Shown in pieces: positions 7,121 through 14,127 of a stretch of DNA of 26,822 bases. This DNA comes from Fervidifonticultor_A tertius. Its GTDB lineage: Bacteria; Sysuimicrobiota; Sysuimicrobiia; Sysuimicrobiales; Humicultoraceae. The stretch lies in the NCBI GenBank assembly GCA_031459235.1, contig JAVKIY010000039.1, positions 1 to 26,822 on the forward strand. The letters run 5' to 3'. How positions within the stretch are numbered: position 1 is the stretch's first letter; the number at the start of each line of letters is the position of its first letter. The translations under genes and the position numbers were made by a program. The notes under the pieces were generated by a model. The model was not told the DNA's origin. It made no database searches and saw nothing but the letters and a program-made list of their open reading frames with translations.

Positions 7121-8641
7121 CTACTCCCACTCGATCGTCGCCGGCGGCTTGCTCGTGATGTCGTAGACCACCCGCGTGACGCCCGGCACCTCGCGCGTGA
7201 CGCGGCTGGCGATCGCCTCCAGCACCTCGTCGGGCAGCCGGGCCCAGTCCGCGGTCATGCCGTCCTCGCTGGTCACCGCGCGGACGACCACCACCTGCCC
7301 GTAGGTGCGCGCATCGCCCATGACGCCGACGGTGTGCACCGGCAGGAGCACGCCGAACGCCTGCCAGATCTCCAGCGCGAGCCCGGCCGCGCGGAGCTCG
7401 TCGAGAATGATCGCGTCGGCGGCGCGGAGCAGGTCGAGGCGCTCGCGGGTGACCTCGCCCACAATCCGGATCGCCAGGCCCGGGCCGGGAAACGGGTGGC
7501 GGGCGATCATGCGGTCGGGCAGTCCGAGCTGCCGCGCGACCTCGCGCACCTCGTCCTTGAAGAGCTCGCGGAACGGTTCGACGAGCCGGAATCGCATGCG
7601 CTCCGGCAGGCCGCCGACGTTGTGGTGCGTCTTGATGCGGGCGGCCGTGCGGGTGCCGCTCTCGATCACGTCGGGGTAGAGCGTCCCCTGGACCAGGAAG
7701 TCGATCTCGCCCAGGCGCGCCGCCTCCTCCTCGAAGACGCGCACGAACTCCTCGCCGATGACCTTGCGCTTCCGCTCGGGGTCGGTCACCCCGCGCAGCC
7801 GCGCCAGGAACCGGTCCGCCGCGTCCACGTGGACGAGCGGCACCTGGAAGGTATCGCGGAACGTGCGCACCACCTGCTCGGGCTCGTCCTGGCGCAGCAG
7901 GCCGTGGTCCACGAAGACGCACGTGAGCTGGTCGCCGATCGCCCGGTGCACCAGGGCCGCGGCGGTGGCCGAGTCCACGCCGCCCGAGAGTGCGCACAGC
8001 GCGCGGCCGCCGCCGACCTGCTCGCGGATCGCCGCGGTGCCGCGGTCGATGAACGAGCTCATGGTCCACGTGGGTTGGCACCCACAGACCTGATAGAGGA
8101 AGTTGCGCAACACCTCGAGCCCCCACGGCGTGTGGGAGACCTCCGGGTGGAACTGCAGCCCGTAGAGCCGCCGGCGCCGGTCGGCCATGGCCGCCACGGC
8201 GTTGCGGTCAGTGTGCGCGAGCGGGACGAACCCCTCGGGGAGCGCGACGATCGAGTCGCCGTGGCTCATCCAGCAGATCAGCCGGGGCTCGAGCCCGGCG
8301 AACAGGTCGGCGCCGTCGTCCACGAACAGCCGCGTGCGGCCGTACTCCCGCTGGTCGGCCGCCGCGGTGCGACCGCCGGGCAGCAGGTGGGCCATCAACT
8401 GCATGCCGTAGCAGATGCCCAGCGTGGGGATGCCGGCCTCCATGATCCGCGGGTCGGGCAGCGGCGCGCCCGGCTCGTAGACGCTCGCCGGCCCGCCCGA
8501 GAGCACGAGGCCCTGCGGGGCATGGGCCAAAATCTGCTCGAGCGGGGTGTCGTAGGGCAGGATTAGGCTGTAGACGCGGCTCTCGCGAATGCGGCGCGCG
8601 ATGAGCTGCGCGTACTGCGCGCCGAAGTCCAGCACCACCAC
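7121..8641 (-). CDS. guaA: GMP synthase (glutamine-hydrolysing)
   Basis: Converts XMP to GMP using ATP and glutamine, the last step of GMP synthesis. From the GTG at 8641 the protein is 506 residues, near the family norm of 510-525. The class I glutamine amidotransferase domain has Cys77 in GICYGMQ and the H165/E167 pair in LQFHPEV. The ATP-pyrophosphatase domain has the P-loop SGGVDS at 219-224, and the C-terminal dimerisation domain ends in DITSKPPATIEWE. The start is unclear: no ATG, GTG or TTG lies in frame between the guaB3 stop and the GTG triplet at 8641-8633. The frame stays open upstream, and a CTG at 8701-8699 overlapping the guaB3 stop (CTGA) would give 526 residues with an AAGGTGGG about 10 bases before it. 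It is third in the hpt-guaB3-guaA operon. Confidence 0.96.
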   Translation of the reverse strand: MVVLDFGAQYAQLIARRIRESRVYSLILPYDTPLEQILAHAPQGLVLSGGPASVYEPGAPLPDPRIMEAGIPTLGICYGMQLMAHLLPGGRTAAADQREYGRTRLFVDDGADLFAGLEPRLICWMSHGDSIVALPEGFVPLAHTDRNAVAAMADRRRRLYGLQFHPEVSHTPWGLEVLRNFLYQVCGCQPTWTMSSFIDRGTAAIREQVGGGRALCALSGGVDSATAAALVHRAIGDQLTCVFVDHGLLRQDEPEQVVRTFRDTFQVPLVHVDAADRFLARLRGVTDPERKRKVIGEEFVRVFEEEAARLGEIDFLVQGTLYPDVIESGTRTAARIKTHHNVGGLPERMRFRLVEPFRELFKDEVREVARQLGLPDRMIARHPFPGPGLAIRIVGEVTRERLDLLRAADAIILDELRAAGLALEIWQAFGVLLPVHTVGVMGDARTYGQVVVVRAVTSEDGMTADWARLPDEVLEAIASRVTREVPGVTRVVYDITSKPPATIEWE

Positions 8642-8697
8642 CGGCCGCGGGGGCGGCCCGGTCTCGGTCGCGAGCTGGAGCTGCGGCTGGACGGCGG

Positions 8698-9912
8698 TCA
8701 GCGGCCCTGTCCCACCTTCTGGCTGAACTGCGCCGCCTTGCCCTCGCTCGCCAGCGTGGGCGCAATCACGATCTCGGCGGCGTGCATCTCCCGGATGGTC
8801 GCGGCCCCACACATCCCCATCGCGGTGCGCAGCGCCTCGGCCAGGTTGTGCGACCCGTCGTCCACGCCGGCGGGCCCGAGCAAGATCTGCCGAAGCGTAC
8901 CGGTGGCGCCGACCCGAATCCGCGTTCCCCGCGGCAGCGCCGCGTGCGGCGTCGCCATGCCCCAGTGGAACCCCCGACCCGGCGCCTCTTCCGCCCGGGC
9001 CAGCGCCGAGCCCAGCATGACCGCGTCGGCCCCGCAGGCGATGGCGCGGGCGACATCGCCGCCCACCGCGATCCCGCCGTCGGCGACGATGGGGACGTAG
9101 CGTCCACTGCGGCGCGCGTGGTCGTCGCGCGCCGCGGCCACGTCGCAGATCGCGGTGGCCTGCGGAACGCCGAGGCCGAGCACGCGCCGGCTCGTGCACG
9201 CCGCGCCCGGCCCGACCCCGACGAACAGCGCTGCCACGCCCGCCTCCAGCAGGCCGGCCGCGGCGTCGTAGCCCACGCAGTTGCCGGCCATCACCGGCAC
9301 GCGCAGCCGCGCGGTCAGGTCGCGCAGCGAGAGCGCACGGCCGCGGGACGAGCGGTGCTGCTCGGTGACGACCGTGGACTGCACCAGGATCAGGTCGGCC
9401 CCGGCGGCCTCGGCCACCGGCGCCAGGCGCGGGGCCGCGGCCGGCGTCATGGACACGCAGCAGGCCGCGCCCGCATCGCGCACCGCGGCCACGCGCGCCG
9501 CGATGAGCTCCTCCTGGATGGGCGCGCGGTAGAGCCGCTGCATCAGCCCGATGACCTCGTCGGGGGCCGCGGCCGCGATCGCGGCGAGCGGCTCCGCCGG
9601 GTCGGCGTAGCGCGTCTGGAGCCCCTCCAGGTTGAGCACGCCGAGCCCGCCGAGCGCCGCCATGATCCCCGCGGTGCGCACGTCCGTCACGCTGTCCATC
9701 GCCGCGGCCACGAACGGCAACCGGAACGCGAGCGCGCCGACCCGCCAGGACAGGTCGACGTCTTCGGGGTCCACGGTCGCGGCGGCCGGCACCAGCGCGA
9801 TCTCGTCCAGGCTGTAGGTGCGCCGGGCGCGCCGGCCCACCCCGAGCAGCGCGCCGCTGGCGTCCTGGTCCTCGGCGCGGGCGATCTCGCGCGTGGGCGT
9901 GTGCGTGGTCAT
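8698..9912 (-). CDS. guaB3: IMP dehydrogenase-related protein of the GuaB3 type, no CBS domains
   Basis: A 404-residue member of the IMP dehydrogenase/GMP reductase superfamily. The TIM barrel has the phosphate-binding and catalytic loop GVGPGAACTSR, with the nucleophile expected at Cys239, the ADGG motif at 277-280, and VMLGSALA at 298-305. The CBS pair that interrupts ordinary IMPDH (about 490 residues) is absent; residues 100-135 are a short linker instead. This size and layout match the GuaB3/TIGR01304 group of Actinobacteria and Cyanobacteria. The cyanobacterial form has been reported to act as an IMP dehydrogenase, while the actinobacterial role is less clear. Its place between hpt and guaA argues for IMP to XMP here. 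ATG 9912 is fixed by GGAGGTGA at 9927-9920, seven bases upstream. The N-terminal 20 residues are low in complexity. Confidence 0.9.
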   Translation of the reverse strand: MTTHTPTREIARAEDQDASGALLGVGRRARRTYSLDEIALVPAAATVDPEDVDLSWRVGALAFRLPFVAAAMDSVTDVRTAGIMAALGGLGVLNLEGLQTRYADPAEPLAAIAAAAPDEVIGLMQRLYRAPIQEELIAARVAAVRDAGAACCVSMTPAAAPRLAPVAEAAGADLILVQSTVVTEQHRSSRGRALSLRDLTARLRVPVMAGNCVGYDAAAGLLEAGVAALFVGVGPGAACTSRRVLGLGVPQATAICDVAAARDDHARRSGRYVPIVADGGIAVGGDVARAIACGADAVMLGSALARAEEAPGRGFHWGMATPHAALPRGTRIRVGATGTLRQILLGPAGVDDGSHNLAEALRTAMGMCGAATIREMHAAEIVIAPTLASEGKAAQFSQKVGQGR

Positions 9913-9946
9913 CGACGGGTCACCTCCGGCGCAGTGGCGTCCGACG

Positions 9947-10492
9947 TCACGTCCCGTACAGCTCCGGCTTCAGCACAGCGATGTAGGGCAGGTTGCGGTA
10001 CCGGCCGGCGTAGTCCAGGCCGTAGCCGATGACGAACTTATCCGGGATCTCGAACCCGCGGAAGTCGATCTGCACCGCGCGCAGCCGGCGGGGCCGCTTG
10101 TCGAGCAGGGCGCACACGCGCAGGGAGGCCGGATAGCGCGCCTTGAGCGTCTCGAGCAGGTAGTCCATGGTCAGGCCGGTGTCGATGATGTCGTCGACGA
10201 CGATGACGTGGCGACCCTCGATGCTCTGGTCGAGGTCTTTGAGGATGCGGACGATGCCGCTCGACTCGGTACCGGCGCCGTAGGACTGCGTCGCCATGAA
10301 GTCGATCTGGCAGGGCACGCTGATGGCGCGCAGCAGGTCGGCCAGAAAGACGAAGGCACCCGTGAGGATGCCGACGAGCAGGGGGTCTTTTCCGTTGTAG
10401 TCCTGGGCGATCTGCCGGCCGAGCTCCCGGACGCGGTCCTGGAGGACCGCCTCCGGGATGAGGACTTCTTCGACGTCGTCCACCAGGCCCAA
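9947..10492 (-). CDS. hpt: Hypoxanthine(-guanine) phosphoribosyltransferase
   Basis: Salvages hypoxanthine (and usually guanine) by transferring phosphoribose from PRPP to give IMP or GMP. The 181-residue protein has the diagnostic PRPP-binding loop VIVVDDIIDTGLT at residues 96-108, an early GILTGAFVFLADLLR region (41-55) and the C-terminal GYGLDYAGRYRNLPYI signature. Its length is typical. It begins at TTG 10492, supported by GAGGTGAGGA ending six bases before it; a GTG three codons downstream (10483) is an alternative. It is first in the operon with guaB3 (34-base gap) and guaA. A promoter with a consensus extended -10 lies at 10523-10550. Confidence 0.95.
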   Translation of the reverse strand: MGLVDDVEEVLIPEAVLQDRVRELGRQIAQDYNGKDPLLVGILTGAFVFLADLLRAISVPCQIDFMATQSYGAGTESSGIVRILKDLDQSIEGRHVIVVDDIIDTGLTMDYLLETLKARYPASLRVCALLDKRPRRLRAVQIDFRGFEIPDKFVIGYGLDYAGRYRNLPYIAVLKPELYGT

Positions 10493-10522
10493 CCGGGGTC
10501 CTCACCTCGCGGGATTTAGGCC

Positions 10523-10550
10523 ATTATAGCAGCAGGGGGTCGGGCGTCTA
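10523..10550 (-). promoter_or_regulatory. Sigma-70-type promoter of the hpt-guaB3-guaA operon
   Basis: On the minus strand TAGACG (10550-10545) precedes, after 16 bases, a consensus -10 TATAAT (10528-10523) with the extended TGC just before it. The transcript would start near 10516, giving a leader of about 24 bases that contains the ribosome site. The -35 overlaps the stop codon of the upstream antitoxin gene. In such GC-rich DNA a perfect TATAAT in the right place is strong evidence. I see no room for a purine riboswitch. Confidence 0.7.
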
Positions 10551-10829
10551 GCCCCCTTGCTCGAGGCGCTCGGTGTGCAGCCCCGAGAATTGCGCGAAGT
10601 CGCGGCCCTCCCTGCGATCGTAGAGCGCGTCCCGGTCGGCGATGTCGACCGCGGACACCTCGGTGCCCCGACGGGTGGTCCACGTGAAGCGATACGCGGG
10701 ACGCCGGGGCCGAACCAGGAGGAGGCGCAGCGCCTCTTCGATCACGGACGTCAGGGTGCGCCCCTCCCGCGCCGCGCGCTTCTTGGCCTCTCGCACCAGC
10801 CCGTCGTCGAGGTTCAGCGTCGTGCGCAT
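10548..10829 (-). CDS. VapB-like antitoxin, apparently without a toxin partner
   Basis: A 93-residue ribbon-helix-helix protein. The N-terminus (MRTTLNLDDGLVREAKKRA, then A-R-E-G-R-T-L-T-S-V-I-E-E-A-L-R) is a textbook VapB/DUF2191-type antitoxin: a beta strand and two helices that dimerise on DNA. The rest (about 40-93) would be the toxin-binding tail. VapC normally follows directly, but here the hpt promoter begins inside the stop codon and no PIN gene is present on either side. Either the toxin gene was lost or this is a stand-alone repressor. It starts at ATG 10829 with GGAGG eight bases upstream, and has its own well-formed promoter. Confidence 0.85.
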   Translation of the reverse strand: MRTTLNLDDGLVREAKKRAAREGRTLTSVIEEALRLLLVRPRRPAYRFTWTTRRGTEVSAVDIADRDALYDRREGRDFAQFSGLHTERLEQGG

Positions 10830-10842
10830 GGCCTCGCCCTCC

Positions 10843-10871
10843 GCAGATAAGCATACTGAGCAATGCAGATA
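10843..10871 (-). repeat. Direct repeat flanking the -10 of the orphan vapB gene (candidate operator)
   Basis: GCAGATA occurs on the plus strand at 10843-10849 and again at 10865-10871, 22 bases apart (about two helical turns). The copies lie on either side of the -10 element, one within the promoter spacer. This is the arrangement expected of an RHH autorepressor site, which is an inference. Confidence 0.4.
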
Positions 10872-10879
10872 GCTGTCAA
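10850..10879 (-). promoter_or_regulatory. Promoter of the orphan antitoxin gene
   Basis: A perfect TTGACA (10879-10874) is followed after 18 bases by TATGCT (10855-10850, four of six matches). Transcription would begin near 10843, about 13 bases before the ATG, with GGAGG in the leader. Confidence 0.6.
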
Positions 10880-10904
10880 CGTGAACGCCGACCGACCGGA
10901 CTCG

Positions 10905-10926
10905 CCCCAGGGCTGCAGCCCTGGGG
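10905..10926 (-). terminator. Perfect palindrome downstream of pyrF
   Basis: CCCCAGGGCTG (10905-10915) is exactly mirrored by CAGCCCTGGGG (10916-10926). As RNA this would form a 9-bp stem with a 4-base loop. It lies 40 bases past the pyrF stop with no U-tract. It is probably the 3' end of the pyrF transcript, but could also be a protein-binding site upstream of the antitoxin promoter. Confidence 0.45.
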
Positions 10927-10965
10927 GTAGTTCTGCTTGACCTGCGGGCTCGCCCCGGGACGAGT

Positions 10966-11676
10966 TCAGCGACGAACGGGCATCTGGCTCCCGGTCACTG
11001 GCCCACTCGCCCCACCTGCCGCTTCCATCTCCGCGGCCACCGCCCGCGCGGCCGCGACCGGGTCCGTGGCCGCGGTGATGGGCCGGCCCACCACCAGGTA
11101 GTCGCTGCCCGCCCGCACCGCCGCGGCCGGCGTCGCCACGCGCGCCTGGTCGTGCGCTGGCCCCCCCGCGGGCCGGATCGCCGGGGTGAGCACCCGGAAC
11201 GCCTGGCCGCAGGCGGCCTTGATCCGCGCGCACTCGGCGACCGCGGCGGTCACGCCGTCGAGCCCGGCATCCTGCGCCAGGCGCGCCGCCCGCAGCACCG
11301 AGCCGGCCACGCGTCCCGCCTCGCTGGTCAACCGCGTCACGCCCAGCACGGCCATCCGGCCGGCCGCGGGCCGCGCCGCCGCGGCCGCCGCGCGCAACAT
11401 CGTCTCGCCGCCGGCACAGTGGACGGTGACCAGGGCCGCGCCCAACTCCGCGGCCGCGACGACCCCGCCGGCTGCGCTCTGCGGAATGTCGTGCAGCTTG
11501 AGGTCGAGGAAGACGTGCCCGCCGGCGTCGTGCACCATCCGCACGACGGCCGGTCCCTCGCGGACGAACAGGACCGGGCCGATCTTGAACCAGCAGGTGA
11601 CCGGCCGCAGGCACTCGACCAGGCCGGCGGCCTCGCGCAACCCGGGGACGTCGAGGGCGACGATCAGGGCCGGCAC
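10966..11676 (-). CDS. pyrF: Orotidine 5'-phosphate decarboxylase
   Basis: Decarboxylates OMP to UMP, the last step of pyrimidine nucleotide synthesis. The 236-residue protein opens with the family LIVALDVPG (residues 4-12), has FKIG at 30-33 and the catalytic DLKLHDIP with D58, K60 and D63 in the expected D-x-K-x-x-D pattern. Near the C-terminus it has the phosphate-binding VVGRPITAATDP. It starts at GTG 11676, four bases after the stop of the small upstream gene, so translation is probably coupled, as no strong ribosome site is seen. The frame stays open upstream but is then out of keeping with the family. The last 15 residues (from about 222) are a low-complexity tail. No other pyrimidine genes are nearby. 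Confidence 0.95.
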   Translation of the reverse strand: MPALIVALDVPGLREAAGLVECLRPVTCWFKIGPVLFVREGPAVVRMVHDAGGHVFLDLKLHDIPQSAAGGVVAAAELGAALVTVHCAGGETMLRAAAAAARPAAGRMAVLGVTRLTSEAGRVAGSVLRAARLAQDAGLDGVTAAVAECARIKAACGQAFRVLTPAIRPAGGPAHDQARVATPAAAVRAGSDYLVVGRPITAATDPVAAARAVAAEMEAAGGASGPVTGSQMPVRR

Positions 11677-11680
11677 GCGG

Positions 11681-11950
11681 CTACGAGCCGGCGCGCCGCA
11701 TGATGGTCCACACACCGCCCTGGTAGCGCACCAGGTCGCCGACGCGGACCTCCAGGTAGAACTCATAGGGGACGCCGTAGTCGAGCCCGCGGATCACGAT
11801 GCGGTTGGGTAGCGTCTCCTGGTTGGACGTGAACTTGGCCTCCACGTAGCCGATGACGTCGATGCGCGGCGGGCCTTCGCCGCTCCCGCACGACGGAAAC
11901 ACCTGCGCCACCGCCATGAGCGCGACCATAGCCAGCACCTTGATCCCCAC
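11681..11950 (-). CDS. Small secreted or lipoprotein-like protein of unknown function
   Basis: I do not recognise this 89-residue protein. It begins at GTG 11950, chosen because GGAGG lies seven bases upstream and because the protein then starts with a short signal-like segment (VGIKVLAMVALMAVA). A single Cys at residue 21 (F-P-S-C) could be a lipidation site, but the lipobox is not canonical. The remaining 65 residues look like a small beta-rich domain (IDVIGYVEAKF, IVIRGLDYGVPYEFYLEVRV, LVRYQGGVWTIMRR). It ends four bases before pyrF, so the two are probably translated from one mRNA. A -10-like TAGAAT at 11987-11982 may drive both. A 7-bp hairpin (11961-11977) touches the ribosome site. Confidence 0.65.
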   Translation of the reverse strand: MGIKVLAMVALMAVAQVFPSCGSGEGPPRIDVIGYVEAKFTSNQETLPNRIVIRGLDYGVPYEFYLEVRVGDLVRYQGGVWTIMRRAGS

Positions 11951-12022
11951 GAGACCACCTCCGGCGGCATCCGCCGGCCCCATTCTACACGATGCGCGGG
12001 CGCGTCGCGGCCGTACAGCAGT

Positions 12023-12055
12023 GCGCCCCGGGGAGGCGTGCCCTCCCCGGGGCGC
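12023..12055 (-). terminator. Strong hairpin downstream of the SLH porin gene
   Basis: A perfect 14-bp stem (GCGCCCCGGGGAGG at 12023-12036 with CCTCCCCGGGGCGC at 12042-12055) has a 5-base loop and begins 21 bases after the porin stop. No U-tract follows. It resembles in design the hairpin at 2184-2210. It probably ends or protects the abundant porin mRNA. Confidence 0.65.
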
Positions 12056-12076
12056 GGTCGAAGGAGGTGCCGGCGC

Positions 12077-13762
12077 CTACCAGCTCACCGACAGCTCGGC
12101 GCGGTAGAAGTTGTGGATGTCGCCGCCGAACGCTGGCGTCCCGCCGCCCGGAGTCAGGGCGTTGGCCTTGGTGTACTGGACGTACACCGTGGTGTTCGGG
12201 GCCAGCCGGTGGCTCAGGCGCAGCCACCACTCGTAGTAGGGCGCGCCGCTGGAGATGACGTTGCCGCCCTCGTAGACGATGAACGCGGACCAGGTCGGGC
12301 TGAAGGTCAGGTTCAGCCGCGCCAGCCAGCCCCGCATGTCCCAGGGGAAGTACTGGCCGAACCAGGTGTTCGCGCCGGTGTACCGCGGCGGGTTCTGCCC
12401 GGCCAGCAGGCCACCGTAGTTGTGGTACTCGAGGTCGAGCGAGGGGCTCCAGGTCTCGATACCCGCGACCTGGGCCAGGTTGATGTTGCCGCCCACGCGC
12501 CAGGCGCTGGCCGACGGACCAAAGGCCGTGCCGGCCGGCACGATCTGGGGCTGCCAGGACGCGTAGTCGACCCACACCCGCACGCCCGGGAACAGCGTGC
12601 CGGTGAGGTCGATGCCCCAGCCCACGCCGCCGAACGCGGCGAGGTAGGGCGAGGCCGTCTGCTTGTAGTAGGTGCCGCCGAGCGTCCAGCCGGGCAGCAG
12701 AGCGCCGGTGGTCGCGCGCACGAGCTGGTGCTGGAGGTCGGGCGTGCGGCTACCGGCCGGGTTGCCCGGGACGAAGCCGCTGAGAACGGGCTCCACGAAC
12801 AGCCCCACGGTCAGGTTGAGCGGACCGACCACCCAGTCGCCGCGGACACCGTCGATGGGCCCGGTGTTGGCGTTGCTCGCGTACCACGTGGTCGGGCCAA
12901 GGCCGCCGGCCGCGATCGACCACGCGCCCGCGGTGCCCGCCGGGTCGAAGAGCAGGCCGCCCGTGAAGCCGTGGTTGGCGATGGAGATGTTCTGGCGGCC
13001 GAACGTCCAGTTGCCCGCCAGCACGTTGGTGACGCGGACGTTGAGCAGGTCGAAGGTGACGTAGTCGAACCACAGGTGGCCGCCGAAGCGGGTGTCACCG
13101 GTGGTGCCCGTCAGCCCGGGGTTGTTGGCCGCCCAGAGCCGCACGGTCGCCTCGACGTTCGAGGCCACGCGGCCGGTGAAGGTCAGGCGCGCCCGCAGCC
13201 GGGCGTCCGGCGCGCGGAACGTGCCGCTGCCGCTCACCGAGCCGGTCGGGAAGACGTTGTAGCGGAACCGCATGTCGCCCGCGATCCTGGTGTTGTCGAG
13301 CCGCGCGCGAATCGCCGCCAGCTCTTCCTCCACCGCGGTCACGCGGACGCCCAGCGCCGCCAGCTCCGCGCGGAACTCCGCGACCAGCCGCTGGACGGTG
13401 CCGAGCTTCGTGGTGAGCGCGGTCACCCGCGCGTCCACCGCGCGCGTGGCCGCCGTCTGCGCCGCAACCGCCGCGTTCAGCTGCGCGGTGCGGACCAGGT
13501 CCGCCGGCAGCGGCGGGATCTTGATGGCCTCGATGCGCGCGAGCAGCCGCGCGACCACCATGGCCATCTCGTACCGCGTCATCGCCCGGTCGCCCCGGAA
13601 GGCCCCATCGGGATAGCCCTCGATGAGCCCCTTCGCCGCCAGCTCCGCGATCGCGTCGTAGGCCCAGTGGTCCGTGGGCACGTCCGCGAACGGCTGCGCG
13701 AAGGCGGGTGCGACGAGCGTGAGCGAGAGCATCACTGCTACGAGCACAGCGAGATGCTTCAT
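12077..13762 (-). CDS. Outer-membrane porin with N-terminal SLH domain
   Basis: A 561-residue porin of the kind that both forms the outer-membrane channel and ties that membrane to the cell wall. It has a signal peptide (MKHLAVLVAVMLSLTLVAPA, cut after A-F-A near residue 22) and one SLH domain at about 25-78 with DVPTDHWAYDAIAELAAKG and GYPDGAFRGDRAMTRYEMA. A predicted coiled coil follows at about 90-158, rich in A, V, L, E and R heptads. From residue 160 to the end lies an alternating-residue beta-barrel ending in aromatic W. This layout matches OmpM/SLH porins of diderm Terrabacteria. ATG 13762 is fixed by the signal peptide, with GAGA and AAAGGGG upstream. It is probably monocistronic: a 365-base gap precedes it and a strong hairpin follows. 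The transported solute cannot be inferred. Confidence 0.92.
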   Translation of the reverse strand: MKHLAVLVAVMLSLTLVAPAFAQPFADVPTDHWAYDAIAELAAKGLIEGYPDGAFRGDRAMTRYEMAMVVARLLARIEAIKIPPLPADLVRTAQLNAAVAAQTAATRAVDARVTALTTKLGTVQRLVAEFRAELAALGVRVTAVEEELAAIRARLDNTRIAGDMRFRYNVFPTGSVSGSGTFRAPDARLRARLTFTGRVASNVEATVRLWAANNPGLTGTTGDTRFGGHLWFDYVTFDLLNVRVTNVLAGNWTFGRQNISIANHGFTGGLLFDPAGTAGAWSIAAGGLGPTTWYASNANTGPIDGVRGDWVVGPLNLTVGLFVEPVLSGFVPGNPAGSRTPDLQHQLVRATTGALLPGWTLGGTYYKQTASPYLAAFGGVGWGIDLTGTLFPGVRVWVDYASWQPQIVPAGTAFGPSASAWRVGGNINLAQVAGIETWSPSLDLEYHNYGGLLAGQNPPRYTGANTWFGQYFPWDMRGWLARLNLTFSPTWSAFIVYEGGNVISSGAPYYEWWLRLSHRLAPNTTVYVQYTKANALTPGGGTPAFGGDIHNFYRAELSVSW

Positions 13763-13985
13763 CGCGTCTCTCGTCCCCTTTCCGTTGTGTGATGCGGGCC
13801 GCGCGGTCCGCGAGGCGGGGGAGCGAGTGTGCGTGTTTCCTCTTCCACCCACCCACGTCCGCGTGGCCCTCTTCCACCGCTTCGACCCCGCCACCCTCGT
13901 ACCACTCCTCCTCCCGGGCGGGCGCCGTCCGGCCTCTTCGGCCTCGGCGGCAGACGTTCGTCCGTCACTGGATCCTTGGGGCGCT

Positions 13986-14005
13986 GCGGCACGGAGTCGT
14001 GCCGC
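13986..14005 (-). other. Hairpin near the predicted 5' end of the porin mRNA
   Basis: GCGGCACG (13986-13993) and CGTGCCGC (13998-14005) form a perfect 8-bp stem with a 4-base loop. If transcription starts near 14008, the hairpin sits within the first few bases of the mRNA. A 5' stem of this kind stabilises ompA mRNA in enterobacteria, so the same role is possible. It could instead be the transcript end of the Uma2 gene. Confidence 0.35.
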
Positions 14006-14014
14006 GCCTGACAC

Positions 14015-14043
14015 AACGTACCACGCCCCGCCCACTCATTCAA
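14015..14043 (-). promoter_or_regulatory. Candidate promoter of the porin gene
   Basis: TTGAAT (14043-14038) precedes TACGTT (14020-14015) with a 17-base spacer on the minus strand. The -10 matches consensus at three positions only. It would give a leader of about 245 bases. No better candidate is visible nearer the gene. Confidence 0.3.
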
Positions 14044-14127
14044 GGCTCCGGCAACGGGCGGGAAGCTCCTCTGAAGTTGGTTGTACCCTTCGGCGCCCTT
14101 CCCCAGACTCCTCCTGCTCCCCGGGGC

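Larger units (their letters stand above)
13763..14127 (-). other. 365-base gap upstream of the porin gene, probable long 5' leader
   Basis: No convincing gene lies here. Open frames exist on both strands but are low-complexity, rich in R, P and G, and lack ribosome sites. The stretch has a pyrimidine-rich plus strand with two similar blocks (CCTCTTCCACCC near 13840 and CCCTCTTCCACCG near 13868). It also holds the candidate promoter and hairpin listed separately. Confidence 0.5.

Noticed and set aside
8698..9199. Upstream extension of the guaA frame inside guaB3
   Set aside because: The extension is a frame-shifted reading of guaB3 with no GuaA similarity; only the part from about 8701 down is considered.
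10493..10530. Purine riboswitch in the hpt leader
   Set aside because: The leader predicted from the promoter is about 24 bases, too short for an aptamer, and no conserved purine-aptamer loops are seen.
13759..14043. 94-codon minus-strand frame in the porin leader
   Set aside because: No ribosome site, composition of R, P, G and T repeats, and its stop overlaps the porin start. Treated as non-coding.
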